Shown piece by piece: positions 1-8,527 of a stretch of DNA of 64,000 nucleotides (position 1 is the stretch's first letter; each line of letters starts with the position of its first letter). The translations under genes were made by a program, and so were the position numbers. The notes under the pieces are model-generated. The model was not told the DNA's origin and made no database searches. It saw nothing but the letters and a program-made list of their open reading frames with translations. Origin of the DNA: Lachnospiraceae bacterium MD308. Its GTDB lineage: Bacteria; Bacillota; Clostridia; Lachnospirales; Lachnospiraceae. The stretch is from positions 83,549 to 147,548 of the forward strand of contig VIQU02000004.1 in assembly GCA_010206225.2 (NCBI GenBank). Direction: 5' to 3'.

Positions 1-140
1 GTTTATCCTACAGCAGACTGATGCACGGCCTGAAACTGGCGAATGTTGATATTAACAGGAAGATGCTGGCTGAGATGGCTGTAAATGACGCAGAAGGCTT
101 TACATCTGTAGCAGAGCTTGCAAAGGCTAAACTCGCATAG
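1..140 (+). CDS. rplT: 50S ribosomal protein L20, C-terminal fragment
   Basis: The window opens inside this gene; 45 C-terminal residues are visible before the TAG at 138-140. The segment [12 protein letters not shown] followed by [13 protein letters not shown] and the ending AKAKLA is characteristic of the L20 C-terminus, which binds 23S rRNA during early 50S assembly. In Firmicutes it normally ends an infC-rpmI-rplT operon, which would lie to the left of the window. A strong hairpin terminator follows at 166-195. The 5' end is missing because of the window edge, not because the gene is broken. Confidence 0.9.
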   Translation, partial: LSYSRLMHGLKLANVDINRKMLAEMAVNDAEGFTSVAELAKAKLA

Positions 141-165
141 TAAGAGAATAGATAAAGATATGAAT

Positions 166-195
166 CAAACTGCCGTAAGGCAGTTTGTTTTGTTT
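166..195 (+). terminator. Rho-independent terminator after rplT
   Basis: Perfect hairpin CAAACTGCC-GTAA-GGCAGTTTG followed by TTTTGTTT. It closes the rplT transcript. Confidence 0.85.
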
Positions 196-239
196 CTGGA
201 AAAAAGAGCAGGAGAGGGAGTGCATTCATAACCAGAATG

Positions 240-248
240 TGATACAAT
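240..248 (+). promoter_or_regulatory. Extended -10 promoter before the xpaC-telA pair
   Basis: TGATACAAT forms an extended -10 element (TG-n-TACAAT). The -35 region (GTGCAT, 17 bp upstream) is weak. It lies 50 bp before the xpaC-like start. Confidence 0.5.
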
Positions 249-297
249 GAGAAAAGTCTATGAATACAACAGATGAACGAAGGGATACGATGGCACA

Positions 298-1503
298 ATG
301 ATGAATCAGGAGTGGGAAAAATTCGCGGACAGCATAAAAGATACGGTGCAGAGTGCGATAGATGCCCAGAATTTTGAAAAATTGAGTCAGACAATTGCAG
401 ATACAGTGAACCACGCGATGGACAGTGTCTCCAATGGGAGGAAATATAACGGCAGCGCCGCGGCGCAGCCTGTTAAAAAGGAACAGCCGAAACCTCCTTG
501 CGTGTATCGCAAGACGACCTCGGTGAAGGTCTGGGGGTATGTCTTTCTGGCGGTAGGCGGCGGTCTTGGACTGTTGTTTCTTCTCTTACTGGCATTCGGG
601 ATGACCGGGGTAATGCTGGGAGCCGGGACATTTATGGGAATCAGCAACCGATTGGCGGGGATTGCGGCGGCGCTTGGACTTTTCGGGGTTCCGGGAATCG
701 CCGGAGGAGCGCTGGCATGGAAAGGCATAAGGAAGCTTAAGAGAGAAGAGCGCTTCCGGATCTATGTGCGCACGATCGGTATGCGGGAATACTGCAATGT
801 CAAGGAACTGGCGGAGAGAGTGGGGAGGAAAACAAAAGCGGTAATCCGGGATTTAAAATATATGATAAGAAAGAACTGGTTCATGGAAGGATATCTTGTG
901 GAAAACCAGACATGCCTGATCGTTACAAGGTCCATGTATCATCAGTACTGTGGGCTGGAAAATAAAAGAATACAAAGCGAGCGTGAGGAGCAGGAGCGAA
1001 GAGAGTCGGATCAAAGACGGGAACTTGACGAACAGAAAAAGCGGCGGGAGGAGAAGAAAGGGGTGGCGCCGGATATCCGCAGGATCATTGAGGAAGGAGA
1101 TCGCTACATTCGCAAGATTCACGAGTGCAACGATGAGATTCTCGGGCAGGAGATTTCTGCCAAGATATCCCGCATGGAGTTGCTGATCGATAAAATATTT
1201 GACAGAGTGGAGCGGAATCCGGAATCAGTAGGAGATATCAGAAGATTGATGGATTATTATCTTCCTACGACGGTGAAGCTTTTAGAGGCTTATCAGGAGC
1301 TTGACAAGCAGCCGGTACAGGGTGAGAATATCCTGTCTTCCAAGTCGGAGATCGAAGGGACATTGGATACTTTGAACACGGCGTTTGAAAAGCTTTTGGA
1401 CGATTTGTTTCAAGATACAGCATGGGATGTGTCGTCGGATATATCTGTACTGCGGACTATGCTCGCGCAGGAAGGGCTTGCCAAAGATGAGTGGAAAAGG
1501 TAA
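298..1503 (+). CDS. XpaC-like membrane protein (5-bromo-4-chloroindolyl phosphate hydrolysis family)
   Basis: 401 aa. The N-terminal ~70 residues are hydrophilic and look helical; two hydrophobic segments follow at roughly 78-102 and 118-142, then a basic cytoplasmic region with a winged-helix-like stretch (CNVKELAERVGRKTKAVIRD, about 165-185), a charged coiled coil (about 222-255) and a helical C-terminus. This layout, together with a TelA gene 15 bp downstream, matches the XpaC/TelA pairs of Firmicutes. The name XpaC comes from an indicator-substrate phenotype; the real biochemical role is not established. A short ATG reading frame just upstream stops at once, so ATG 298 is the likely start. 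The family call is firm to moderate; function is unknown. Confidence 0.75.
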   Translation: MMNQEWEKFADSIKDTVQSAIDAQNFEKLSQTIADTVNHAMDSVSNGRKYNGSAAAQPVKKEQPKPPCVYRKTTSVKVWGYVFLAVGGGLGLLFLLLLAFGMTGVMLGAGTFMGISNRLAGIAAALGLFGVPGIAGGALAWKGIRKLKREERFRIYVRTIGMREYCNVKELAERVGRKTKAVIRDLKYMIRKNWFMEGYLVENQTCLIVTRSMYHQYCGLENKRIQSEREEQERRESDQRRELDEQKKRREEKKGVAPDIRRIIEEGDRYIRKIHECNDEILGQEISAKISRMELLIDKIFDRVERNPESVGDIRRLMDYYLPTTVKLLEAYQELDKQPVQGENILSSKSEIEGTLDTLNTAFEKLLDDLFQDTAWDVSSDISVLRTMLAQEGLAKDEWKR

Positions 1504-1518
1504 AGGAGAGAGATCAGG

Positions 1519-2646
1519 ATGAGTGAATTTAAGGAGTTTGCGGCGGTGCCGGAGCTTACGTTAGAGCCATTTAAAGAGGAAAATGAAAAGAGAATGCCAG
1601 TACCGGAAAAACCACAGGAGACATGGGATGACAGTGTGTTGTCAGAGGAAGAAAAGAGGCAGGTGGAAGCATTTGCCGAGCAGATCGATCTGACTGATTC
1701 TTCGGTTATACTGCAGTACGGCGCAGGGACGCAGAAAAAGATGGCGGATTTTTCGGAATCTGCACTGGAAAATGTTAAGACAAAAGAGCTGGGTGAAGTC
1801 GGAGAGCTGCTTTCGGGAGTGGTGAAGGAGCTTAAGGATTTCGATGAAGAGGAAGAGAAGGGATTTTTGGGTATTTTTAAGAAAACGACGAATAAGATGC
1901 AGGCCATGAAAGCAAAGTATGTCAAGGCTGAGACAAATATCAACCAGATATGCAGGGTACTTGAGAATCATCAGATACAGCTTCTTAAAGATATTGCGCT
2001 GCTGGATAAGATGTATGAACTGAATCTGACATATTTTAAAGAATTGTCTATGTACATTATGGCGGGCAAGAAAAAGCTTCAGGAGACAAGGAGCGTCAGG
2101 CTTCAGGAACTTCTTTTGAAAGCGCAGAGGACCAATCTTGCGGAGGATGCGCAGGCGGCGAAGGATATGGACGCTATGTGCAGCCGTTTTGAGAAGAAAA
2201 TCCATGATCTGGAACTTACAAGAACCATTTCCCTGCAGACGGCCCCTCAGATTCGGATGGTTCAGAGCAACGATACGCTGATGGCAGAGAAGATTCAGTC
2301 TACCATTGTCAATACGATCCCGCTCTGGAAGAGCCAGATGGTGCTTGCTCTGGGTGTGGAACATTCCGCAAGAGCTGCAGAGGTTCAGAGGGAAGTAACG
2401 GATATGACCAATGAACTTCTTAAAAAGAATGCAAAGAAGCTTCAGATGGCGGCGATAGAATCCGCAAAGGAGTCAGAACGGGGAATTGTGGAGTTAGAGA
2501 CATTAAAGCATACCAATGAGACTTTGATCACGACGCTTGATGAGGTTATGAAGATCCAGCAGGAGGGCAGACAGAAGCGTGCCGAGGCAGAACAGGAGAT
2601 ATATCGGATGGAACAGGAATTAAAGACAAAGCTTCTTAAGATATAA
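1519..2646 (+). CDS. Toxic anion resistance (TelA/KlaA) family protein
   Basis: 375 aa, soluble, almost entirely predicted helix with long charged stretches. Features typical of TelA include KGFLGIFKK near residue 115, the YMIAGKKKLQE-like helix (here YIMAGKKKLQETR, about 180) and the conserved QTAPQIRMVQSND segment about 240. TelA proteins are linked to tellurite and cell-envelope-agent resistance, but the mechanism is unresolved. The gene follows the XpaC-like gene by 15 bp with AGGAGAGAGATCAGG before the ATG, so the two are co-transcribed. A hairpin that can serve the convergent luxS lies downstream. Confidence 0.88.
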   Translation: MSEFKEFAAVPELTLEPFKEENEKRMPVPEKPQETWDDSVLSEEEKRQVEAFAEQIDLTDSSVILQYGAGTQKKMADFSESALENVKTKELGEVGELLSGVVKELKDFDEEEEKGFLGIFKKTTNKMQAMKAKYVKAETNINQICRVLENHQIQLLKDIALLDKMYELNLTYFKELSMYIMAGKKKLQETRSVRLQELLLKAQRTNLAEDAQAAKDMDAMCSRFEKKIHDLELTRTISLQTAPQIRMVQSNDTLMAEKIQSTIVNTIPLWKSQMVLALGVEHSARAAEVQREVTDMTNELLKKNAKKLQMAAIESAKESERGIVELETLKHTNETLITTLDEVMKIQQEGRQKRAEAEQEIYRMEQELKTKLLKI

Positions 2647-2698
2647 TCAGGCTGCAGACAGAAATAAAAAACGCACAGAAATAAAAACGCAGATAAAA

Positions 2699-2750
2699 TA
2701 AGCCCGTGCAGGCAATGCTATTTAGATAGGACATTGCTTACATGGGCTTA
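2699..2750 (-). terminator. Terminator for luxS (hairpin between convergent telA and luxS)
   Basis: Long inverted repeat, TAAGCCCGTGCAGGCAATG against CATTGCTTACATGGGCTTA, with a few mismatches. Read on the minus strand it is followed by a T-rich stretch, so it mainly ends luxS; it may also slow telA read-through. Confidence 0.7.
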
Positions 2751-2798
2751 CTGGCATAACAAAAATCAATGTTTCGTTATACTGGATTATGCGTAGGA

Positions 2799-3278
2799 TC
2801 AGTTTGGATAATTGAGCTGCTGTTCCGTGATAGAAAGCAGTACCTCGTCCAGATATTTTTTTGAGAGATACTTGGCCATCGGAAGGTTCATGTCCAGATA
2901 GTTTCCGCAGTCTTTAGCGGCAGCGCCAGGAATATCGCCTTCAAAATCAGCCATAAACTGGTACATCTCAATCATAAGAGGGATGATGTCTTTTGAGGTG
3001 TATTCGCCGGAGAGGATAAGATAGAATCCGGTGCGGCAGCCCATCGGTCCGAAATAAATGGTCTTTTCTGCAAATTCCTTGTGGTTGCGCAGGAATGTGG
3101 CAGCCAGATGTTCGATGGTATGTATCTCCGCAGTATTCATGACAGGCTCGCAGTTTGGTTTCGTCATGCGAAGGTCGAAGGTTGTGATAGGAGTTCCTGC
3201 CACCTGATCTATCCGGGACACATATACGCCCGGAACGAGCCGAAGATGATCTACGGTGAAGCTTGTGATTTTTTCCAT
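2799..3278 (-). CDS. luxS: S-ribosylhomocysteine lyase (autoinducer-2 synthase)
   Basis: 159 aa, the usual LuxS length. It cleaves S-ribosylhomocysteine to homocysteine and DPD, the AI-2 precursor, in the activated methyl cycle. The metal site is visible as HTIEH (about residues 52-56) plus the distal Cys in AKDCGNYLD (about 124), and the catalytic Cys is in FGPMGCRTGFY (about 83). An AAGGAGATAAAAATC stretch precedes the ATG. It is monocistronic and convergent with telA. No pfs or other methyl-cycle gene is adjacent, so AI-2 synthesis would draw on genes elsewhere. Confidence 0.97.
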   Translation of the reverse strand: MEKITSFTVDHLRLVPGVYVSRIDQVAGTPITTFDLRMTKPNCEPVMNTAEIHTIEHLAATFLRNHKEFAEKTIYFGPMGCRTGFYLILSGEYTSKDIIPLMIEMYQFMADFEGDIPGAAAKDCGNYLDMNLPMAKYLSKKYLDEVLLSITEQQLNYPN

Positions 3279-3344
3279 GATTTTTATCTCCTTTTTCTAT
3301 GATAGTTTCAGTATAACATTTTTTCGCGGAAACAGAAACAATAT

Positions 3345-3373
3345 TTGAAAAAGTAGATGTCTTTTGTTATACT
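3345..3373 (+). promoter_or_regulatory. Sigma-A promoter for the histidine phosphatase-trpS operon
   Basis: TTGAAA (3345-3350), 17 bp spacer, TATACT (3368-3373), 50 bp before the phosphatase ATG. Confidence 0.75.
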
Positions 3374-3422
3374 ATTTGAGTGTTTCGAATTTATGAAATA
3401 TATCGGGCAGGAGGCGTAACAG

Positions 3423-4052
3423 ATGAAATTATATATGGTGCGGCACGGTGAGACTGACTGGAACAAAGCAAGAAAGATTCAGGGACAGGTGGATATTCCG
3501 CTCAATGAATTCGGCAGGCACCTTGCGATAGAGACAGGGAAGGGGTTAGCGGATATTCCTTTTGAGCTTTGTATCAGCAGTCCTCTTTTAAGAGCGGTAG
3601 AGACGGCAGAATTGATTCTTGGCGGCAGGAATATTCCGATGATTACGGATGAGCGTATCGAAGAGATGGCATTTGGAGTCTGGGAAGGCAAGTGCTGCTC
3701 TAAGGAGGGCTGGGATCTTCCGCAGGAATTTTGTGATTTTTTTGAAGCGCCGGAGCGTTACGGAGCGCCGGAGGGCGGCGAGGATTTCTACATGGTGAGA
3801 GAACGTTTGGAGGATTTTCTGAGTGAATTATATCAGAAAGAGGATCTGAAAGACAAAAATATATTGATCACAACGCACGGAGCGGCACTGTGCGGTATTT
3901 TGAACGTCATAAAAGACAAACCGGTATCGGAATACTGGGGTCAGGGCGTACATAAGAACTGCGCCGTCACAGAAGTGGAAGTGAGAGACGGCGCACCTGT
4001 GATCTTGTCAGAAAATTATGTTTACTATAAGGATGAAGTGAAAGCGTGGTAA
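3423..4052 (+). CDS. Histidine phosphatase family protein (phosphoglycerate mutase-like)
   Basis: 209 aa. The phospho-acceptor motif RHGET is at residues 7-11, with SSPLLRAVETAE at about 57-68, an acidic EMAFGVWEG segment at about 80 and the second catalytic histidine in ITTHGAALCG at about 141-150. Length and motifs place it among the small phosphatases related to cobalamin phosphatase CobC and cofactor-dependent mutases. The substrate cannot be read from sequence; no cobalamin genes are nearby. GCAGGAGGCG lies before the ATG. trpS follows after 38 bp, probably on the same transcript. Confidence 0.85.
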   Translation: MKLYMVRHGETDWNKARKIQGQVDIPLNEFGRHLAIETGKGLADIPFELCISSPLLRAVETAELILGGRNIPMITDERIEEMAFGVWEGKCCSKEGWDLPQEFCDFFEAPERYGAPEGGEDFYMVRERLEDFLSELYQKEDLKDKNILITTHGAALCGILNVIKDKPVSEYWGQGVHKNCAVTEVEVRDGAPVILSENYVYYKDEVKAW

Positions 4053-4090
4053 ATATCGAAAAAAGATAAGTAGATTTGGAGGATGAATCG

Positions 4091-5095
4091 ATGATCAATA
4101 ACAAAAAGGTTTTATTCAGTGGGATGCAGGCAACCGGTAATCTGACTCTTGGAAATTATCTGGGAGCGCTGAAAAACTGGGTGACATTATGCGATGAATA
4201 CGAGTGTTTTTACAGTGTGGTAGATATGCATTCTATCACTGTCAGACAAGATCCGGCAACTCTTAGAAAAAGAGCGAGAGCGCTCCTTACTCTCTATATT
4301 GCGGCAGGTCTTGATCCGGAAAAGAACTGTATCTATTATCAGTCTCATGTCTCCGGACATGCGGAGCTTGCGTGGATTTTAAATTGTTTTACCTATATGG
4401 GAGAGTTGAACCGTATGACTCAGTTTAAGGATAAGTCTGCAAAACATGCGGATAATATCAATGCGGGACTTTTTACTTATCCGGTGCTTATGGCGGCAGA
4501 TATTCTGCTTTATCAGGCGGATGTAGTTCCGGTCGGCATTGACCAGATGCAGCATTTGGAGATTACAAGGGATATTGCGGGGCGTTTCAATCACATATAC
4601 GGAGATGTGTTTACTGTGCCGGAGGCTTATATAGGAAAAGTGGGCGCGAAGATCATGAGCCTTCAGGATCCGTCAAAGAAGATGTCAAAGTCGGATGAGA
4701 ACCCGAATGCAAGCATCTATCTGATGGATGAGCCGGATACGATCATGAGGAAATGCAAGCGCGCCGTTACGGACTCTAAGGCTCTGATCATCTACAGTGA
4801 CGAGCAGCCGGGAGTAAAGAATCTGATTGACATCTACAGCGCAAGTACGGGGAAATCGCCGGCAGAAGTCGTAAAGGAGTTTGACGGGAAAGGCTACGGA
4901 GAATTTAAAATGGCGGTAGGCGAAGCGGTTGTTTCTGTGCTGAAGCCGCTTCAGGACGAGGTGGCGAGACTAGAAAAGGATAAAGTCTACATTGACAGCG
5001 TGATCAAGAAAAATGCGGAAAAGGCAAACTATTTTGCTATGAAGACCTTGCGTAAGGTGCAAAAAAAAGTGGGATTCCCGGAGAGGATAAGGTAA
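4091..5095 (+). CDS. trpS: Tryptophan--tRNA ligase
   Basis: 334 aa class I aminoacyl-tRNA synthetase that charges tRNA-Trp. The HIGH-equivalent motif appears as TGNLTLGNYLG (about residues 13-23) and KMSKSDENP (about 196) is the KMSKS loop. The start is set at ATG 4091 because GGAGG (4078-4082) sits eight bases upstream; an in-frame TTG at 4076 would overlap that site. The 38-bp gap to the phosphatase gene leaves no room for a T-box leader. The stop overlaps the next start by one base (TAATG). Confidence 0.96.
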   Translation: MINNKKVLFSGMQATGNLTLGNYLGALKNWVTLCDEYECFYSVVDMHSITVRQDPATLRKRARALLTLYIAAGLDPEKNCIYYQSHVSGHAELAWILNCFTYMGELNRMTQFKDKSAKHADNINAGLFTYPVLMAADILLYQADVVPVGIDQMQHLEITRDIAGRFNHIYGDVFTVPEAYIGKVGAKIMSLQDPSKKMSKSDENPNASIYLMDEPDTIMRKCKRAVTDSKALIIYSDEQPGVKNLIDIYSASTGKSPAEVVKEFDGKGYGEFKMAVGEAVVSVLKPLQDEVARLEKDKVYIDSVIKKNAEKANYFAMKTLRKVQKKVGFPERIR

Positions 5096-5616
5096 TGAAC
5101 CAGATTCAGACAGCAGGACAGCAAAGATATTACGACTTTATAGAGGACAGGGCCAAGAAGGTGCGTACTGGCATGATCGTATGGTCCAGTCTTCTCTGCC
5201 TTGCGCTTATCAGTTTGTTTCATAACATCGTGATTGCTGTTATATTGGCTTTGGTGGGAGCAGCTCTTGCTGTTTCCAATATGAAATCACAGAAAGAGCT
5301 TAAGGGGAAGCTTGACGCCATATCTGACAAAGAAGAATTCTTCCGTCAGCTGACTTCTCCGGATGTACAGACCGCGCAGGACGGTCATGTATTAGTTGCA
5401 AAAGACTATGTACTTACCTATAAAACCGATGTACATATTTACTGCATACTTGATATGGAAAAAGTAGAAGTAGGCATTCAGGGAAATATGAAAAAATATC
5501 TTTTTCTGACGGACAGTCAGGGAAGACGCCATGAGATCATGTCCTGTATGAGGACGGCGGAAGATTCGGCGGAATTTGATAAAATCTATGCCGCATTAAA
5601 GGGACGTCTTGAATAG
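5095..5616 (+). CDS. Unknown small membrane protein
   Basis: 173 aa. A charged N-terminus (about 1-24) is followed by two closely spaced hydrophobic helices (about 25-43 and 45-62) and a cytoplasmic-looking domain of about 105 residues that alternates short strands with polar turns (VLVAKDYVLTYKTDVHIYCI). I recognise no family. Its ATG overlaps the trpS stop by one base, so it is translationally coupled to trpS. The soluble part could be a small beta-rich domain of the PH type, but that is only an impression from the strand pattern. Confidence 0.7.
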   Translation: MNQIQTAGQQRYYDFIEDRAKKVRTGMIVWSSLLCLALISLFHNIVIAVILALVGAALAVSNMKSQKELKGKLDAISDKEEFFRQLTSPDVQTAQDGHVLVAKDYVLTYKTDVHIYCILDMEKVEVGIQGNMKKYLFLTDSQGRRHEIMSCMRTAEDSAEFDKIYAALKGRLE

Positions 5617-5621
5617 ACGGA

Positions 5622-6656
5622 ATGCTGCCGGTTAGGAAAAAGCACTATGGACAGAGTAGAGAGGTACAAAGAGGGATGACAGAGAAAAAGGAGAGGATTT
5701 ATTATTGGGATAACCTGAAAGGGCTTTTGATTTTGCTGGTGGTTCTGGGACATTATGTAGAGTATGCCATGCCGTTAAAACCATCGCTTTCATGTGTATG
5801 GACGGCAATCTATAGTTTTCATATGCCGGCTTTTGTGTTGGTCAGCGGATATTTTTTGGGTAAATCCAAAAGAAATCCAGTGGAACGGATTCCCAAGGTG
5901 TTGGGACTGTATGTGTTGATGCAGGTATTGTATATGATAAGGCCGTTGTTCTGTGAAAATGAAGTAAAAATGCATCTGGCAAGCCCGGAATATGGATGCT
6001 GGTTCCTGCTTTTTCTTACTTATGGATATGTGCTGGCGTATTTTTTGAAAACAGAGAAGAAGCGGTGGATTTTTGCCGGAACTATAGTTGCTGCGCTTTT
6101 AGCCGGGTTTGACACATCTATAGGGAAAGAATGGGGAATCGGACAAAGTTTTTATTTTATGCCGTATTTGGCAGGCAGTATCTGCTTTGATATGGATCGG
6201 GTAATAGAGTGGTCAAAAAGACATTTATGGATTGGAATTCCTGGTTTTCTATTGCTTCAGACTGGGATATTCTTCATACAAAATGCAGTCTGGTTTAATC
6301 GGAGGCTTTTCCGGGGAATAGAAAATTATGAAGAATTGTCCGGAAGTTTTGTGACAGGAGCTGCGTGCAGAGCAGGAGGATATGTTATTGCTGTTTTGCT
6401 GATGATTTTTTTGCTGGGCTTTATCCCAAAGAAAAAAACGTTCCTGTCGGCAGTCGGAAGACATACCTTGATTATTTATCTCATCCACACTTTCATGATC
6501 AAGAATCTGTTGCCGGAGCCAGAAGGGTTTACTGTTCTGGAGTGTGCGGCGCGTCTTGGGATACTTACCATTTTGATTGCAGCAGCTTGTGTGATATTCT
6601 GCCTGATGGCGGACTATTTCGGAAAGACTGCGTATGATAGGCGCATGAGAAAATAG
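5622..6656 (+). CDS. Acyltransferase family membrane protein (acyltransferase 3 type)
   Basis: 344 aa from the first ATG, or 326 aa from ATG 5676. The opening DNLKGLLILLVVLGH has the histidine in the first membrane helix that is typical of acyltransferase-3 proteins, which move acetyl or succinyl groups onto extracytoplasmic sugars. About ten hydrophobic segments follow, ending in a basic tail. The second start seems more natural, because the preceding 18 residues are polar and AGAGAGG lies 11 bases before it, but neither ribosome site is strong. The acceptor is unknown and no polysaccharide genes are adjacent. It ends at a strong terminator. Confidence 0.82.
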   Translation: MLPVRKKHYGQSREVQRGMTEKKERIYYWDNLKGLLILLVVLGHYVEYAMPLKPSLSCVWTAIYSFHMPAFVLVSGYFLGKSKRNPVERIPKVLGLYVLMQVLYMIRPLFCENEVKMHLASPEYGCWFLLFLTYGYVLAYFLKTEKKRWIFAGTIVAALLAGFDTSIGKEWGIGQSFYFMPYLAGSICFDMDRVIEWSKRHLWIGIPGFLLLQTGIFFIQNAVWFNRRLFRGIENYEELSGSFVTGAACRAGGYVIAVLLMIFLLGFIPKKKTFLSAVGRHTLIIYLIHTFMIKNLLPEPEGFTVLECAARLGILTILIAAACVIFCLMADYFGKTAYDRRMRK

Positions 6657-6674
6657 AAAATAATCTGACGAACA

Positions 6675-6718
6675 GACACCCCCGGGAACATATAGAAGTT
6701 CCCGGGGGTGTCCTGTTT
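6675..6718 (+). terminator. Strong Rho-independent terminator
   Basis: Perfect 15-bp stem GACACCCCCGGGAAC / GTTCCCGGGGGTGTC followed by CCTGTTTTATCTTT. It ends the trpS-acyltransferase operon and also lies just beyond the convergent ABC-F gene. Confidence 0.9.
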
Positions 6719-6731
6719 TATCTTTCGTATT

Positions 6732-8366
6732 TTAATCGTCTTCTTCTTTCTGAATCGTATAGGTCTGCCGCTTCCTTGCCATCTCATCGCTCTCCAGATA
6801 TTCGTCGTAAGTAGTAATCTTATCGATCAGCCTGCCTCCCGGCACGATCTCCATGATCCGGTTGGCTGTCGTCTGTACGATCTGGTGGTCTCTGGAACTG
6901 AAAAGCAATACGCCGGGGAATTTTGTCATCCCGTTATTGAGGGCTGTGATGGATTCCATATCCAGATGGTTCGTAGGCTCGTTCAGGATTAGTATATTGG
7001 AGCCTGAGATCATCATCTTGGACAGCATACAGCGTACCTTCTCGCCGCCTGACAGTACGCTTACCCGCTTCACGCCGTCGTCGCCGCCAAAAAGCATTCT
7101 TCCAAGAAATCCCCGTACATAGGTAACATCCTTTTCTTCCGAATATTGGGTCAGCCACTCTACAATCGTATAGTCATTGTCGAACTCATCGCCGAAATCC
7201 AGCGGAAAATAAGACTGGGAGGTAGTGATTCCCCATTTATACACACCTTCGTCCGGCTCCATCTCGCCCATGAGGATTTGGAACAGAGTAGTCTTGGCAA
7301 GCTCGTTGCTTCCCACGAAGGCAACCTTATCGTCGTGATTCAGTGTGAAGGATATATTGTCCAATACCTTTTCGCCGTCAATGGTCTTGCTTAAGCCTTC
7401 TACGGTCAGTACATCATTACCGATCTCACGGCTGGGACGGAAATCAATGTAAGGGTACTTCCGGCTGGAAGGCTGGATCTCGTCCAACTGGATCTTCTCC
7501 AGAGCGCGCTTTCTTGAAGTTGCCTGCTTGGATTTGGAGGCATTAGCGCTGAACCGGGAAATGAATTCCTGCAGCTCTTTGATCTTTTCTTCCTTCTTCT
7601 TATTAGCTTCCTTCATCTGGCGGATGAGGAGCTGGCTGGATTCGTACCAGAAATCATAGTTTCCGGCATAGAGCTTGATCTTTCCATAATCAATGTCTGC
7701 AATCTGCGTGCAGACTTTATTCAGGAAATAACGGTCATGGGATACAACGATGACTGTGTTGTCAAAATTGATCAAAAATTCTTCCAGCCATGCGATCGCA
7801 TCTAAGTCTAAGTGGTTCGTCGGCTCGTCGAGAAGGAGGATGTCCGGATTGCCAAAAAGCGCCTGCGCAAGCAGTACCTTTACTTTTTTCGGACCGTCCA
7901 GATTCTTCATGATCTCATAGTGAAGTTCTGTCTCGATTCCAAGCCCGTTCAGGAGGGATGCGGCGTCTGATTCAGCCTCCCATCCGTTCATAGCGGCAAA
8001 TTCAGCCTCAAGTTCGCTTGCCTTGATCCCATCTTCATCGGTGAAATCTTCCTTTGCATAGATGGCCTCCTTTTCCTGCATGATCTGATACAGGCGGGCA
8101 TTTCCCATCATAACTGTATCAAGGGTGGGAAATTCGTCATATTTAAAATGATCCTGCTGTAAAAAGGAGAGACGTTCTCCCGGTGTTACAAAAACCTCGC
8201 CTTTGGAAGGCTCAAGCTGGCCGGAGAGAATTTTTAAAAATGTGGATTTTCCTGCACCGTTGGCGCCGATCAGGCCATAGCAGTTTCCTTCCGTGAACTT
8301 GATGTTCACATCTTCAAAAAGTGCCTTTTTACCTACGCGAAGTGTAATATTACTTGTACTGATCAT
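6732..8366 (-). CDS. ABC-F family ATPase (YbiT/YkpA-like) with one degenerate ATP site
   Basis: 544 aa, two ABC domains with no membrane part, joined by a lysine-rich coiled-coil linker (about 245-300). ABC-F proteins bind the ribosomal E site and tune translation. Domain 1 has an intact P-loop (GANGAGKST), Walker B (ILLLDEPTNHLD) and switch His (SHDRYF), but its signature reads LDGPKK. Domain 2 has the consensus signature LSGGEKVR but a degenerate P-loop (GSNELAKTT), LNEP in Walker B and Arg where the switch His is expected (SSRDHQ). So site 1 is complete and site 2 is degenerate throughout. GGAGTAAAGGA precedes the ATG. Confidence 0.92.
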   Translation of the reverse strand: MISTSNITLRVGKKALFEDVNIKFTEGNCYGLIGANGAGKSTFLKILSGQLEPSKGEVFVTPGERLSFLQQDHFKYDEFPTLDTVMMGNARLYQIMQEKEAIYAKEDFTDEDGIKASELEAEFAAMNGWEAESDAASLLNGLGIETELHYEIMKNLDGPKKVKVLLAQALFGNPDILLLDEPTNHLDLDAIAWLEEFLINFDNTVIVVSHDRYFLNKVCTQIADIDYGKIKLYAGNYDFWYESSQLLIRQMKEANKKKEEKIKELQEFISRFSANASKSKQATSRKRALEKIQLDEIQPSSRKYPYIDFRPSREIGNDVLTVEGLSKTIDGEKVLDNISFTLNHDDKVAFVGSNELAKTTLFQILMGEMEPDEGVYKWGITTSQSYFPLDFGDEFDNDYTIVEWLTQYSEEKDVTYVRGFLGRMLFGGDDGVKRVSVLSGGEKVRCMLSKMMISGSNILILNEPTNHLDMESITALNNGMTKFPGVLLFSSRDHQIVQTTANRIMEIVPGGRLIDKITTYDEYLESDEMARKRQTYTIQKEEDD

Positions 8367-8527
8367 TCCTTTACTCCTTTATAATAATGATTGGACTATT
8401 TAAGCTTCCTGTGGTATGATATTGATATTATGTTAAAAAACATTTTACATGCAAGGCTTATCTTACCAAATATATACGCAAATGGCAAGAGAGATTTCTT
8501 TAATTTAAGTGAGGAGAGTGCAGATAT

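Noticed and set aside
4053..4090. T-box or tryptophan attenuator before trpS
   Set aside because: Only 38 bp separate the phosphatase stop from the trpS start, too short for a T-box.
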